Of a stretch of 5,297 nucleotides of DNA, positions 1-5,297 are shown in pieces. The translations under genes and the position numbers were made by a program. The stretch spans positions 1 through 5,297 of the forward strand of contig SCUQ01000431.1 in assembly GCA_004297635.1 (NCBI GenBank), given 5' to 3'. The notes under the pieces are model-generated. The model saw only the letters and a list, made by a program, of their open reading frames with translations. It was not told where the DNA came from and ran no database searches. The DNA is from Rhizorhabdus sp. (GTDB lineage Bacteria > Pseudomonadota > Alphaproteobacteria > Sphingomonadales > Sphingomonadaceae). The first letter of the stretch is position 1, and every line of letters begins with the position of its first letter.

Positions 1-1
1 C

Positions 2-532
2 GATATCCCGACCGACAATCTCTACGCAGCGCCGGTGATGTCGGCGGACATTCAGGCGCGCTTCGGCGGGCGCAACGTCATGGTCGTCTCGCCGGACGTG
101 GGCGGCGTGGTCCGCGCCCGGGCGCTGTCCAAGCGCCTCGACAACGCGCCGCTGGCCATCGTCGACAAGCGCCGTGAGCGGGCGGGCGAGTCGGAGGTGA
201 TGAATATCATCGGCGACGTTTCGGGCCGCTTCTGCATCCTGGTCGACGACATCGTCGATTCGGCGGGCACGCTCTGCAATGCCGCCGCGGCGCTCCGCCA
301 GGCGGGTGCCGAGGATGTCGTCGCCTATGTCACCCATGGTGTCCTCTCGGGCGGTGCGGTGGCGCGGGTCGAGGGCTCCGAGCTGCTCGAACTGGTGATT
401 ACCGATTCGATCGGCGCCCCGGCCGCCGTCGCCGACGCGAAGAAGATCCGCCACCTCACCATCGCCCCGCTGCTGGGCGAGGCGATAAAGCGCATCGCCG
501 ACGAAAGCTCGGTCTCCAGCCTGTTCGACTGA
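2..532 (+). CDS. prs: Ribose-phosphate pyrophosphokinase, C-terminal part (5' end outside window)
   Basis: This enzyme makes 5-phosphoribosyl-1-pyrophosphate (PRPP) from ribose-5-phosphate and ATP in the cytoplasm, feeding purine, pyrimidine, NAD, histidine and tryptophan synthesis. The frame is open from base 2 and gives 176 residues up to TGA at 530-532. A family member of about 310-320 residues is therefore missing roughly its first 135. Visible family motifs are DNLYAAPV at the left edge, [10 protein letters not shown] (residues 30-39 of the visible part), the flexible-loop DKRRE (55-59) followed by [10 protein letters not shown], and the PRPP-binding loop [10 protein letters not shown] (81-90). 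The GTG at 35 and ATG at 38 are internal codons, not starts, because the family sequence continues upstream of them. No frameshift is visible. A REP-like doublet follows the stop after 37 bases. Assignment is by motif recognition and is very secure. Confidence 0.96.
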   Translation, partial: DIPTDNLYAAPVMSADIQARFGGRNVMVVSPDVGGVVRARALSKRLDNAPLAIVDKRRERAGESEVMNIIGDVSGRFCILVDDIVDSAGTLCNAAAALRQAGAEDVVAYVTHGVLSGGAVARVEGSELLELVITDSIGAPAAVADAKKIRHLTIAPLLGEAIKRIADESSVSSLFD

Positions 533-569
533 GGCTGACGGCGCGCAGGATTGCGTGCGGCCCCAAAGA

Positions 570-672
570 TCGTCATTCCCGCGAAGGCGGGAATCCACTT
601 GGCCGCCTGGTCTCGCCTCTGTTGGTTCGGGAATCGTTTCCCGGTGGATTCCCGCCTTCGCGGGAATGACGA
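570..672. repeat. Inverted pair of REP-like palindromes (perfect 29-bp arms)
   Basis: The arms 570-598 and 644-672 are exact reverse complements over 29 bases, separated by 45 bases. Each arm is itself a hairpin: ATTCCCGC, four-base loop, GCGGGAAT (575-594 and 648-667). The spacer holds a third small stem, CGGGAA/TTCCCG at 628-633 and 638-643. Transcribed, the unit can fold as two separate hairpins or as one long hairpin. The core fits the pattern ATTCCC-N8-GGGAAT known from Neisseria dRS3 repeats, and near-identical repeats are widespread in high-GC proteobacteria including sphingomonads. It lies between prs and hisN and covers most of that spacer. There is no T-tract, so it is not a standard intrinsic terminator. 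It could still stabilise or end the prs mRNA, or act as a target for mobile DNA. No transposase is visible nearby. Confidence 0.93.
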
Positions 673-726
673 CGAGTGGGAGCGCCAGTCTCTGTCCCGC
701 CCCTTGCGCTTCCCCCAGCTTACGGG

Positions 727-734
727 AAAGAGGG
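727..734 (+). promoter_or_regulatory. Ribosome binding site for hisN
   Basis: AAAGAGGG, with core GAGG at 730-733, sits five bases before ATG 739. It decides the start against the longer in-frame opening at GTG 676, which would begin at the edge of the repeat and lacks a comparable site. Confidence 0.7.
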
Positions 735-738
735 CCAC

Positions 739-1503
739 ATGACCGAAGACGATATCCTCCTCGCCCAGCGCCTCGCCGATGCGGCGGGGCAGGCGATCCG
801 GCCCTTCTTCCGTTCGCGGTTCGAGCGCGAGACCAAGCCCGATGCGTCGCCCGTCACCGAGGCCGACCGCGCGTCGGAGGCGGCGATGCGGGCGATCCTT
901 GCCAGGGAGCGGCCCCGGGACGGGATCATCGGCGAGGAATATGGCCGTGAGCGCGACGATGCCGAACGGGTCTGGGTGCTCGATCCGATCGACGGAACGC
1001 GCGCCTTCGTCGCCGGGCGGCCGCTGTTCGGCACGCTGATCGCGCTGGTCGAGGCCGACCGACCGGTGCTGGGCGTGATCGACCAGCCGATCATCGGCGA
1101 CCGCTGGATCGGCGCCATCGGACGCCCGACCCTGTTCAACGGCGGGCCGGCGCGGGTGCGCCCGTGCAGCCGGATCGGCGCGGCGCATATCGGCACCACC
1201 TCCCCCGCCGCCTTTCCGGGCGACGATCTCGCCCGTTTCCAGCGTGTCGGCGCGCGGGCGGGGGATATTCTGTGGGGCGGGGACTGCCATAATTATGGAC
1301 TCGTCGCATCGGGCCACCTCGACGCGGTGATCGAATCGGGTCTCAAGCTCCACGATTTTGCCGCGCTGATCCCCGTCGTCGAAGGCGCGGGGGGCAGGAT
1401 GGCAGACTGGCAGGGCAGGCCGCTCGACGCGCGCAGCCCCGGCCAGGTGATCGCGGCCGGCGACGACCGGCTGATCGCGCAGATCGCGGCGCTGCTCGAC
1501 TGA
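739..1503 (+). CDS. hisN: Inositol monophosphatase-family phosphatase, probably histidinol-phosphatase
   Basis: Predicted cytoplasmic Mg2+-dependent phosphatase of 254 residues, a normal family length. The likely reaction is histidinol phosphate to histidinol, the penultimate step of histidine synthesis in organisms that use the IMPase-type enzyme. Family motifs in order are KPDASPVTEAD (33-43), IIGEE with the metal-binding glutamate at 66, the signature LDPIDGTRAF (81-90) with metal-binding Asp82 and Asp85, the GRPLFGTLIAL segment (93-103), WGGDCHNYGLVASG (179-192), and the C-terminal metal and substrate region HDFAALIPVVEGAGG (205-219) with Asp206. DPIDGT with GRPLFGTLIAL is the HisN-like form. 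Relatives such as myo-inositol-1-phosphatase or CysQ share the fold, so substrate is inferred. ATG 739 has a good ribosome binding site. The upstream neighbour prs supplies PRPP, the first substrate of histidine synthesis, which fits but does not prove the assignment. Confidence 0.88.
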   Translation: MTEDDILLAQRLADAAGQAIRPFFRSRFERETKPDASPVTEADRASEAAMRAILARERPRDGIIGEEYGRERDDAERVWVLDPIDGTRAFVAGRPLFGTLIALVEADRPVLGVIDQPIIGDRWIGAIGRPTLFNGGPARVRPCSRIGAAHIGTTSPAAFPGDDLARFQRVGARAGDILWGGDCHNYGLVASGHLDAVIESGLKLHDFAALIPVVEGAGGRMADWQGRPLDARSPGQVIAAGDDRLIAQIAALLD

Positions 1504-1507
1504 GGCG

Positions 1508-1530
1508 CTGTCCGGCCCTTCGGTTGGCAG
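1508..1530 (+). terminator. Weak hairpin just after hisN, possible transcript end
   Basis: CTG (1508-1510), one bulged T, CCGGCC (1512-1517), loop CTTC, GGTTGG (1522-1527), CAG (1528-1530). The inner stem has two G-U pairs. It begins four bases after the hisN stop, where a 3'-end structure is expected. No T-tract follows, so termination is uncertain, and in DNA this GC-rich such a fold could occur by chance. Confidence 0.25.
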
Positions 1531-1624
1531 GCCGCCGCAGATGCGCTCGAACAACGGCCGGTTCAAGCCACCTGCCAGCGCCGCGCCACCCTCTCTACAG
1601 CCGGCATTCATCCGGCACGGCGCA

Positions 1625-1652
1625 GGAACTTTCGGGGCCGCCATCTGTCTGG
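1625..1652 (+). promoter_or_regulatory. Possible ECF-sigma (sigma-E or EcfG-like) promoter for opgG
   Basis: GGAACTT at 1625-1631 is followed, after 16 bases, by TCTGG at 1648-1652. GGAAC is the -35 core used by envelope-stress sigma-E and by the alphaproteobacterial general-stress sigma EcfG. The -10 resembles the sigma-E type (TC-rich) more than the EcfG type (CGTT, not present here at 16-17 spacing). Transcription would start near 1658-1660, leaving about 30 bases before ATG 1688, a sensible leader length. It lies in the 184-bp hisN-opgG gap, the natural place for an opg promoter. Short motifs like this arise by chance, so this is a candidate only. Confidence 0.3.
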
Positions 1653-1687
1653 TGGACCGCAGGCGAAACGAAACCCAACGGACCGGC

Positions 1688-3238
1688 ATGATCGACAGAC
1701 GCGACATATTGAGGCTGCTCGGCGCGATGTTCGCCCTGGGCAGTGGGGCCGCTGCGGTGGCGGCGCCCAGCTCGGGCGGCCAGCCTTTCAGCTGGGACTG
1801 GCTGCAGGATCACGCAGCGGCCCTCGCCCGCACCAGGCCCCGGCCGTTGCCGCAGCCCGATCCGCGCGCGCATGCCGTCGATTATGATGCGGCCAACCGC
1901 ATATTCTTTCGTCCCGATCGCGCGCTTTTCGCGCCCGCAGGCGTCGACGACGGCTATGCGGTCCGCCTGTTTCCGATCAGCCGCAATGCGCCGATTCCGG
2001 TGCGGGTCTCGGTGGTGGAACATGGTCGCGCGCGCCTGATCGAGCATAGCGAGGACATGTTCGCCATCGGCCCGGGCGAGGGGGCGGCGCCGAAAATCCT
2101 TCCCGGCATCGCCGGCTTCCGGGTGATGAACCGGGGCGGTGTGGGCGACTGGCTCGCTTTCCTCGGCGCCTCCTATTTCCGCTCGGCCGGGCCGCTCGAT
2201 CAATATGGCCTGTCGGCGCGGGGCCTCGCCATCGACACCGGCATCGACGGGCGTGAGGAATTCCCCGTCTTCACCGCCTTCTGGCTCGAACGGACCGGCA
2301 GCGATGGCGATGGCGGCCTGACCATCTACGCGCTGCTCGAAGGGCCGAGCGTCGTCGGGGCTTTCCGCATCGCCAGCCGCCGGCTGGGCGGGAGCGGGAC
2401 GGGCGAGGTCGTCCAGGATGTATCGATGGCGATCCGGCTGCGCAGGGACGTTGCGCGGCTCGGCATAGCGCCGCTGACCTCGATGTTCTGGTATGATGAG
2501 GGCAATCCCGGCCAGCGCGCCGACTGGCGGCCGGAAATCCACGATTCGGATGGGCTGCTCATTCATAATCGCGCCGGCGAACGGATATGGCGGCCGCTCG
2601 GCAACCCTGCGCGCGCGACCATCAACGGTTTCGCCGATCCGAACGGCGGCAGCGCCTTCGGCCTGCTCCAGCGGGACCGCGCCTTCGATCATTATCAGGA
2701 TGACGGCGTCTTCTATGAAAAGCGCCCCGGCCTCTGGGTCGAGCCGCAGGGGGACTGGGGCCCTGGCGCGGTGATGCTCTATGAAATCCCCACCGCCCGG
2801 GAGACCGACGACAATATCGTCGCCTTCTGGACGCCGGACCAGCCGGCCCGCGCCGGCGCCAGCTTCGCCTTCGATTATCGGCTGCGCTGGATCGGCGGCG
2901 AACCGGGTGCCTCTCCTCTCGCCCGCGTCGTCGATCGCTGGACCGGTACGGCCGGGCGGCCCGGGCTGGAGCCGATCGCCGGGGCGCGGCGCGTGGTCGT
3001 CGATTTCGAGGGCCCGAGTCTCGAGGGGCTGGATCGTAGCTCCGGCGTCCGCGCGGTGGTATCGGTCGATCGCGGCAAGCTGCTGTCCGCCACCGCCTAT
3101 CCGGTCGTCGGCCGGCCGGGCCGCTGGCGCCTCATCGCCGATGCCAGCACCAGCGATCAGCCCGCCAATCTCCGCGCGACCCTGGAAAAGGGCGGTTCAC
3201 CGCTTAGCGAGACTGTAATCCATCAATATGGCGCCTAG
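1688..3238 (+). CDS. opgG: Periplasmic glucan biosynthesis protein, OpgG/OpgD (MdoG/MdoD) family, Tat-exported
   Basis: Periplasmic protein that processes the beta-1,2-glucan backbone of osmoregulated periplasmic glucans. Recent work on E. coli OpgD/OpgG assigns glycoside hydrolase activity (GH186). It has 516 residues, near the 510-550 usual for the family. Residues 1-26 are a signal peptide with twin arginines (RRDILRLL, from 4), a hydrophobic stretch and AVAAP near the cut site. Family blocks follow: FRPDRALF (74-81), FLGASYFR (158-165), QYGLSARGLAIDT (172-184), EEFPVFTAFWLER (190-202), LGIAPLTSMF (258-267), RPEIHDSDGL (281-290), LLQRDRAFDHYQDD (326-339), WVEPQGDWGPGAV (350-362) and DNIVAFW (375-381), then an Ig-like C-terminal region. 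ATG 1688 is chosen because it places the signal peptide at the N-terminus; only a weak GGA (1680-1682) precedes it. The Tat signal resembles E. coli OpgD, but the position before opgH matches OpgG, so the G/D label is uncertain while the family is secure. Confidence 0.94.
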   Translation: MIDRRDILRLLGAMFALGSGAAAVAAPSSGGQPFSWDWLQDHAAALARTRPRPLPQPDPRAHAVDYDAANRIFFRPDRALFAPAGVDDGYAVRLFPISRNAPIPVRVSVVEHGRARLIEHSEDMFAIGPGEGAAPKILPGIAGFRVMNRGGVGDWLAFLGASYFRSAGPLDQYGLSARGLAIDTGIDGREEFPVFTAFWLERTGSDGDGGLTIYALLEGPSVVGAFRIASRRLGGSGTGEVVQDVSMAIRLRRDVARLGIAPLTSMFWYDEGNPGQRADWRPEIHDSDGLLIHNRAGERIWRPLGNPARATINGFADPNGGSAFGLLQRDRAFDHYQDDGVFYEKRPGLWVEPQGDWGPGAVMLYEIPTARETDDNIVAFWTPDQPARAGASFAFDYRLRWIGGEPGASPLARVVDRWTGTAGRPGLEPIAGARRVVVDFEGPSLEGLDRSSGVRAVVSVDRGKLLSATAYPVVGRPGRWRLIADASTSDQPANLRATLEKGGSPLSETVIHQYGA

Positions 3239-3253
3239 CTCTTGTGCGTTGCA

Positions 3254-3283
3254 CCCAGCGTCGTCATTGAGCCGGACGTTGGG
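3254..3283 (+). terminator. Intergenic hairpin after opgG, possible attenuator or mRNA 3'-end structure
   Basis: CCCAGCGTC (3254-3262) pairs with GACGTTGGG (3275-3283) over nine base pairs, one of them G-U, around a 12-base loop. It begins 15 bases after the opgG stop. No T-run follows, so it is not a textbook terminator. It could weaken read-through or protect the opgG mRNA end, giving different amounts of OpgG and OpgH from one transcript. Confidence 0.35.
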
Positions 3284-3288
3284 GCAGT

Positions 3289-3317
3289 TTGACGCATGGC
3301 GGGAGAAATCCTTGATT
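3289..3317 (+). promoter_or_regulatory. Weak sigma70-like promoter candidate upstream of opgH
   Basis: TTGACG (3289-3294) matches five of six bases of a housekeeping -35 box. At 17-base spacing, TTGATT (3312-3317) matches only three of six -10 positions. It lies in the 120-bp opgG-opgH gap, which is less GC-rich than its surroundings, about 40 bases before the first possible opgH start. The poor -10 keeps this tentative. Confidence 0.2.
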
Positions 3318-3358
3318 TTTCTGGCATGAGCGTCGGCCATCAACGCGAGTCCTGACCT

Positions 3359-5230
3359 GTGTACAGAGTCGAATCGGAGAGTGAAGACGGCGCCGCGCCC
3401 GGCTTTGGTGCAGGCGGCCGGGGCGATCTTCCGCCGGAGGCGCCGCTGGACATGCCGGTCCAGGATCTGTCGCGCGTTCCCGTCTCGCCCGCCGACGCGG
3501 TCGGCTATGTCGGCCCGCTGGTCCAGCGCCGGCTGTTCCTGATCATCGGCAGCTTCCTGTTCGGTTTGCTCGCCGCGCAAGAAATGTTTACCCCGCTTCA
3601 GTCGGACGGCATCGACGGCATCGACGCGGCCTTCTTCCTGCTCTTCTTCGGCCTTTTCGCCTGGATCGCCTTCGGTTTCCTCAATGCGGTCGCCGGGCTG
3701 TTCGTGCTGCTCGGCCGCGGCCCCGTGCCCGTCGTCGCGCGCAGCCGCCCCGATCTGCCGCGCGGGCGCACCGCCGTGCTGATGCCGATCTATAATGAGG
3801 ATGTCGCGGCGGTCAGCCGCCGGCTTGCGGCGATGACCGGCTCGATCGACCGCGCGGGCGCCGCGGACCGCTTCGATTTCTTCATCCTCAGCGATTCGCA
3901 TGAGCGCGCGCACACCGCCGAATATCTCGCCTTCCGCCGCCTGCGGGAGGACAGCGGCGCCGCCGTCTACTATCGCCGCCGCCCGCGCAATATCGCGCGC
4001 AAGCCTGGCAACATCGCCGAGTGGGTCCGCCGCTTCGGCGGCGCCTATGACTATATGCTGGTGCTCGACGCCGACAGCCTGATGACCGGCGGCGCGATGA
4101 TCCGCCTCGCCACCGCGATCGAGGCGCGGCCCACCATCGGCCTGCTCCAGACCGTGCCGCAGCTGATCAACGGCCAGACCATGTTCGCGCGCTGGCATCA
4201 GTTCGCCTCCGCCGTCTATGGCCCGGTCGCCTCGGCGGGGCTGCGCTGGTGGTCGGGGACGGAGGCGACCTTCTGGGGCCATAACGCCATCGTCCGCGTC
4301 CGCGCCTTCGCCGAAAGCTGCGGCCTGCCCGAGCTGTCGGAGGGCAGCCTGCTCGGTGGCCACATCATGAGCCATGACATGGTGGAAGCCGCGCTGCTGC
4401 GGCGGCGCGGCTGGGCAGTCCACATGGTCGCGATGCCAGAGGGCAGCTACGAGGAATTCCCGCCGACGATGATCGACCATTCGGTCCGCGACCGGCGCTG
4501 GTGCCAGGGCAATCTTCAGCATCTTCGCCTGCTCGGCACCGCCGGGCTTCACTGGGTCAGCCGGCTCCAGCTGTTCATGGGCGCCTCGGCCTATCTCACC
4601 TCACCGCTCTGGCTGCTGCTGCTCGGCGCTGCGATATTCGAACAGCTTCGTGCCGATTTCGACGGCTTCGTGCTGATCTCGTCCGGCTGGCTGCTCGGCC
4701 TCACCTTCCTGATGCTGATCGGCCCCAAGATCGCCGCGCTGATCGCGCTGCGGATGGACCGCGATCTTGTTTGCCAGCTTGGCGGCTGGCCCAGCATCGC
4801 GCGGGGCACGCTGCTGGAAATCGTCACCTCGGTCATCACCGCGCCGGTCATCATGCTCACCCAGACCATGGCGATCGTCGACATTTTGCGGGGGCGCCAG
4901 AGCGGCTGGCTGCCGCAGCGGCGCGAGGCGGAGGGGCTCGACTTCGCGGAGGTCACGCGCTTCTACCGCTGGCATATCGCGCTCGGCGCGGCGATGATGA
5001 CGGCGATCGCACTGGGCATCGACGGCACCATCTGGACCCTGCCGGTCGCGATCGGCCTGCTGCTCACCCCCGCCACCGTCTGGCTCACGGCGCGGGCCGA
5101 TGTCGGCGAGTGGCTGGTGCGGCGCGGCTGGTTCGTTTCTCCCGCCGATCATCGCCGTTTTGAGGAAGGCCCGGGAGAGGCGCCCGAACTGGTGCTGGAA
5201 CCCAGCTTCGCCATTGCGCGGGGCCGATAG
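3359..5230 (+). CDS. opgH: Glucan biosynthesis glucosyltransferase OpgH (MdoH), inner membrane
   Basis: Processive family-2 glucosyltransferase that uses UDP-glucose to build, and probably export, the beta-1,2-glucan backbone of periplasmic glucans. It has 623 residues from GTG 3359. Membrane segments lie near 58-76 and 89-118, then a cytoplasmic catalytic domain, then about five more near 404-427, 436-462, 483-508, 538-555 and 558-577. Catalytic motifs are MPIYNED (142-148), ILSDS with Asp179, LDADS with Asp237 and Asp239 (nucleotide-sugar and metal), WGHNAIVRV (306-314), SHD with the likely base Asp340, PEGSYEEFPP (360-369) and RDRRWCQGN (377-385). The start is uncertain: GTG 3359 is the most upstream possibility, just after an in-frame TGA at 3353, with a weak ribosome site. 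ATG 3452 (residue 32) has GGAGG at 3436-3440 but 11-base spacing. The protein is much shorter than E. coli OpgH (847 residues), lacking long cytoplasmic termini. It follows opgG after 120 bp, probably co-transcribed. Confidence 0.95.
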   Translation: MYRVESESEDGAAPGFGAGGRGDLPPEAPLDMPVQDLSRVPVSPADAVGYVGPLVQRRLFLIIGSFLFGLLAAQEMFTPLQSDGIDGIDAAFFLLFFGLFAWIAFGFLNAVAGLFVLLGRGPVPVVARSRPDLPRGRTAVLMPIYNEDVAAVSRRLAAMTGSIDRAGAADRFDFFILSDSHERAHTAEYLAFRRLREDSGAAVYYRRRPRNIARKPGNIAEWVRRFGGAYDYMLVLDADSLMTGGAMIRLATAIEARPTIGLLQTVPQLINGQTMFARWHQFASAVYGPVASAGLRWWSGTEATFWGHNAIVRVRAFAESCGLPELSEGSLLGGHIMSHDMVEAALLRRRGWAVHMVAMPEGSYEEFPPTMIDHSVRDRRWCQGNLQHLRLLGTAGLHWVSRLQLFMGASAYLTSPLWLLLLGAAIFEQLRADFDGFVLISSGWLLGLTFLMLIGPKIAALIALRMDRDLVCQLGGWPSIARGTLLEIVTSVITAPVIMLTQTMAIVDILRGRQSGWLPQRREAEGLDFAEVTRFYRWHIALGAAMMTAIALGIDGTIWTLPVAIGLLLTPATVWLTARADVGEWLVRRGWFVSPADHRRFEEGPGEAPELVLEPSFAIARGR

Positions 5231-5249
5231 CAGCGCCTAAGACCCGGAC

Positions 5250-5297
5250 ATGGAGATGCTGGGACATAAGGTAGGGCTCGACGAGCCCCTGTTCGTG
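5250..5297 (+). CDS. kdsA: Start of a gene resembling 3-deoxy-8-phosphooctulonate synthase (KdsA), cut by the window end
   Basis: ATG 5250 opens a frame that stays open to the end of the window, giving only 16 residues: MEMLGHKVGLDEPLFV. Many KdsA proteins begin in a very similar way, with a short lead, then VGLDxPxFL, directly before the conserved IAGPCVIES block, and the spacing from the start Met to VGLD also agrees. KdsA condenses arabinose-5-phosphate with phosphoenolpyruvate to give KDO-8-phosphate for LPS or capsule. The frame starts 19 bases after the opgH stop, as expected in a tight operon. The ribosome site is poor: GGA at 5246-5248 is only one base from ATG 5250, though seven bases from an alternative ATG at 5256. 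Sixteen residues are too few for certainty, and the diagnostic motif lies outside the window. Confidence 0.45.
   Translation, partial: MEMLGHKVGLDEPLFV

Noticed and set aside
570..672. Repeat pair as a CRISPR array or as a standard intrinsic terminator
   Set aside because: There are only two units, in inverted orientation with one spacer, so it is not an array. There is no T-tract after either stem, so it is not a classical terminator.
551..742. Short + strand open frame through the repeat region
   Set aside because: Its peptide is made of the translated repeat arms (VIPAKAGIH and DSRLRGND), a well-known false gene signature of this repeat, and it overlaps the start of hisN.
1600..1616. GCCGG/CCGGC short inverted repeat in the hisN-opgG gap
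   Set aside because: A five-base stem of common GC-rich words is expected by chance at this base composition.
1541..1687. In-frame extension of opgG starting at ATG 1541
   Set aside because: It would add 49 residues ahead of a clear twin-arginine signal peptide that begins at ATG 1688. The added residues show no family similarity and would bury the signal.
325..1707. Long open frame of 460 codons on the - strand across prs, the repeat and hisN
   Set aside because: It is antisense to two well-recognised genes and runs through the REP-like repeat (giving the familiar spurious peptide pieces such as FPRRRES and WIPAFAGMT). It is rich in Arg, Ala and Pro with no family resemblance, typical of shadow frames in high-GC DNA.
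1595..2692. Open frame of 365 codons on the - strand opposite opgG
   Set aside because: Antisense shadow of a confidently assigned OpgG/D coding region, with no recognisable domain.
3197..4552. Long open frame of 451 codons on the - strand opposite opgH
   Set aside because: It is the mirror of the OpgH coding frame, with low-complexity Ala/Arg/Asp/Glu-rich composition, no motif and no ribosome site. The sense frame carries all OpgH catalytic motifs.
5274..5288. GGGCTCG-A-CGAGCCC palindrome as an opgH terminator
   Set aside because: A perfect 7-bp inverted repeat around a single central base, but it lacks a T-run, would have little loop, and falls inside the probable coding start of the next gene, so it is more likely codon coincidence.

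Overview
The window is high-GC DNA, about two-thirds G+C by eye, with the codon use, gene order and repeat style of an alphaproteobacterium. A sphingomonad (Sphingomonas, Sphingobium, Novosphingobium or a relative) is the best guess. This rests on the protein character and on a paired ATTCCCGC-type palindromic repeat that is common in these genomes. It is inference, not proof. All supported genes are on the + strand and the region is densely coding.

Layout. Positions 2-532 hold the C-terminal part of ribose-phosphate pyrophosphokinase (prs), with its PRPP-binding loop intact. The prs-hisN spacer (533-738) carries a perfect 29-bp inverted pair of REP-like palindromes (570-672). Positions 739-1503 encode an inositol-monophosphatase-family enzyme of the histidinol-phosphatase HisN type. 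A 184-bp gap follows, with a weak hairpin just after the hisN stop and a possible ECF-type promoter. Positions 1688-3238 encode a periplasmic glucan biosynthesis protein of the OpgG/OpgD (MdoG/MdoD) family with a twin-arginine signal peptide. A 120-bp gap with a hairpin separates it from 3359-5230, which encodes the inner-membrane glucan glucosyltransferase OpgH (MdoH). The last 48 bases (5250-5297) open a new reading frame whose first residues resemble the start of KDO-8-phosphate synthase (KdsA).

How the genes fit together. OpgH would polymerise glucose from UDP-glucose at the cytoplasmic face and move the beta-1,2-glucan across the inner membrane. OpgG/D would process that backbone in the periplasm. 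The pair therefore forms a minimal osmoregulated periplasmic glucan (OPG) module. Prs makes PRPP, the first substrate of histidine synthesis, and HisN performs the penultimate histidine step, so these two neighbours are loosely linked in metabolism. A kdsA start after opgH, if real, would add another envelope-carbohydrate gene.

I found no clearly new biological system. The points most worth checking are the Tat-exported OpgG/D, the short OpgH that lacks most of the cytoplasmic termini of the E. coli protein, the uncertain opgH start with an in-frame mini-ORF just upstream, a possible stress-type promoter before opgG, and the REP-like doublet.
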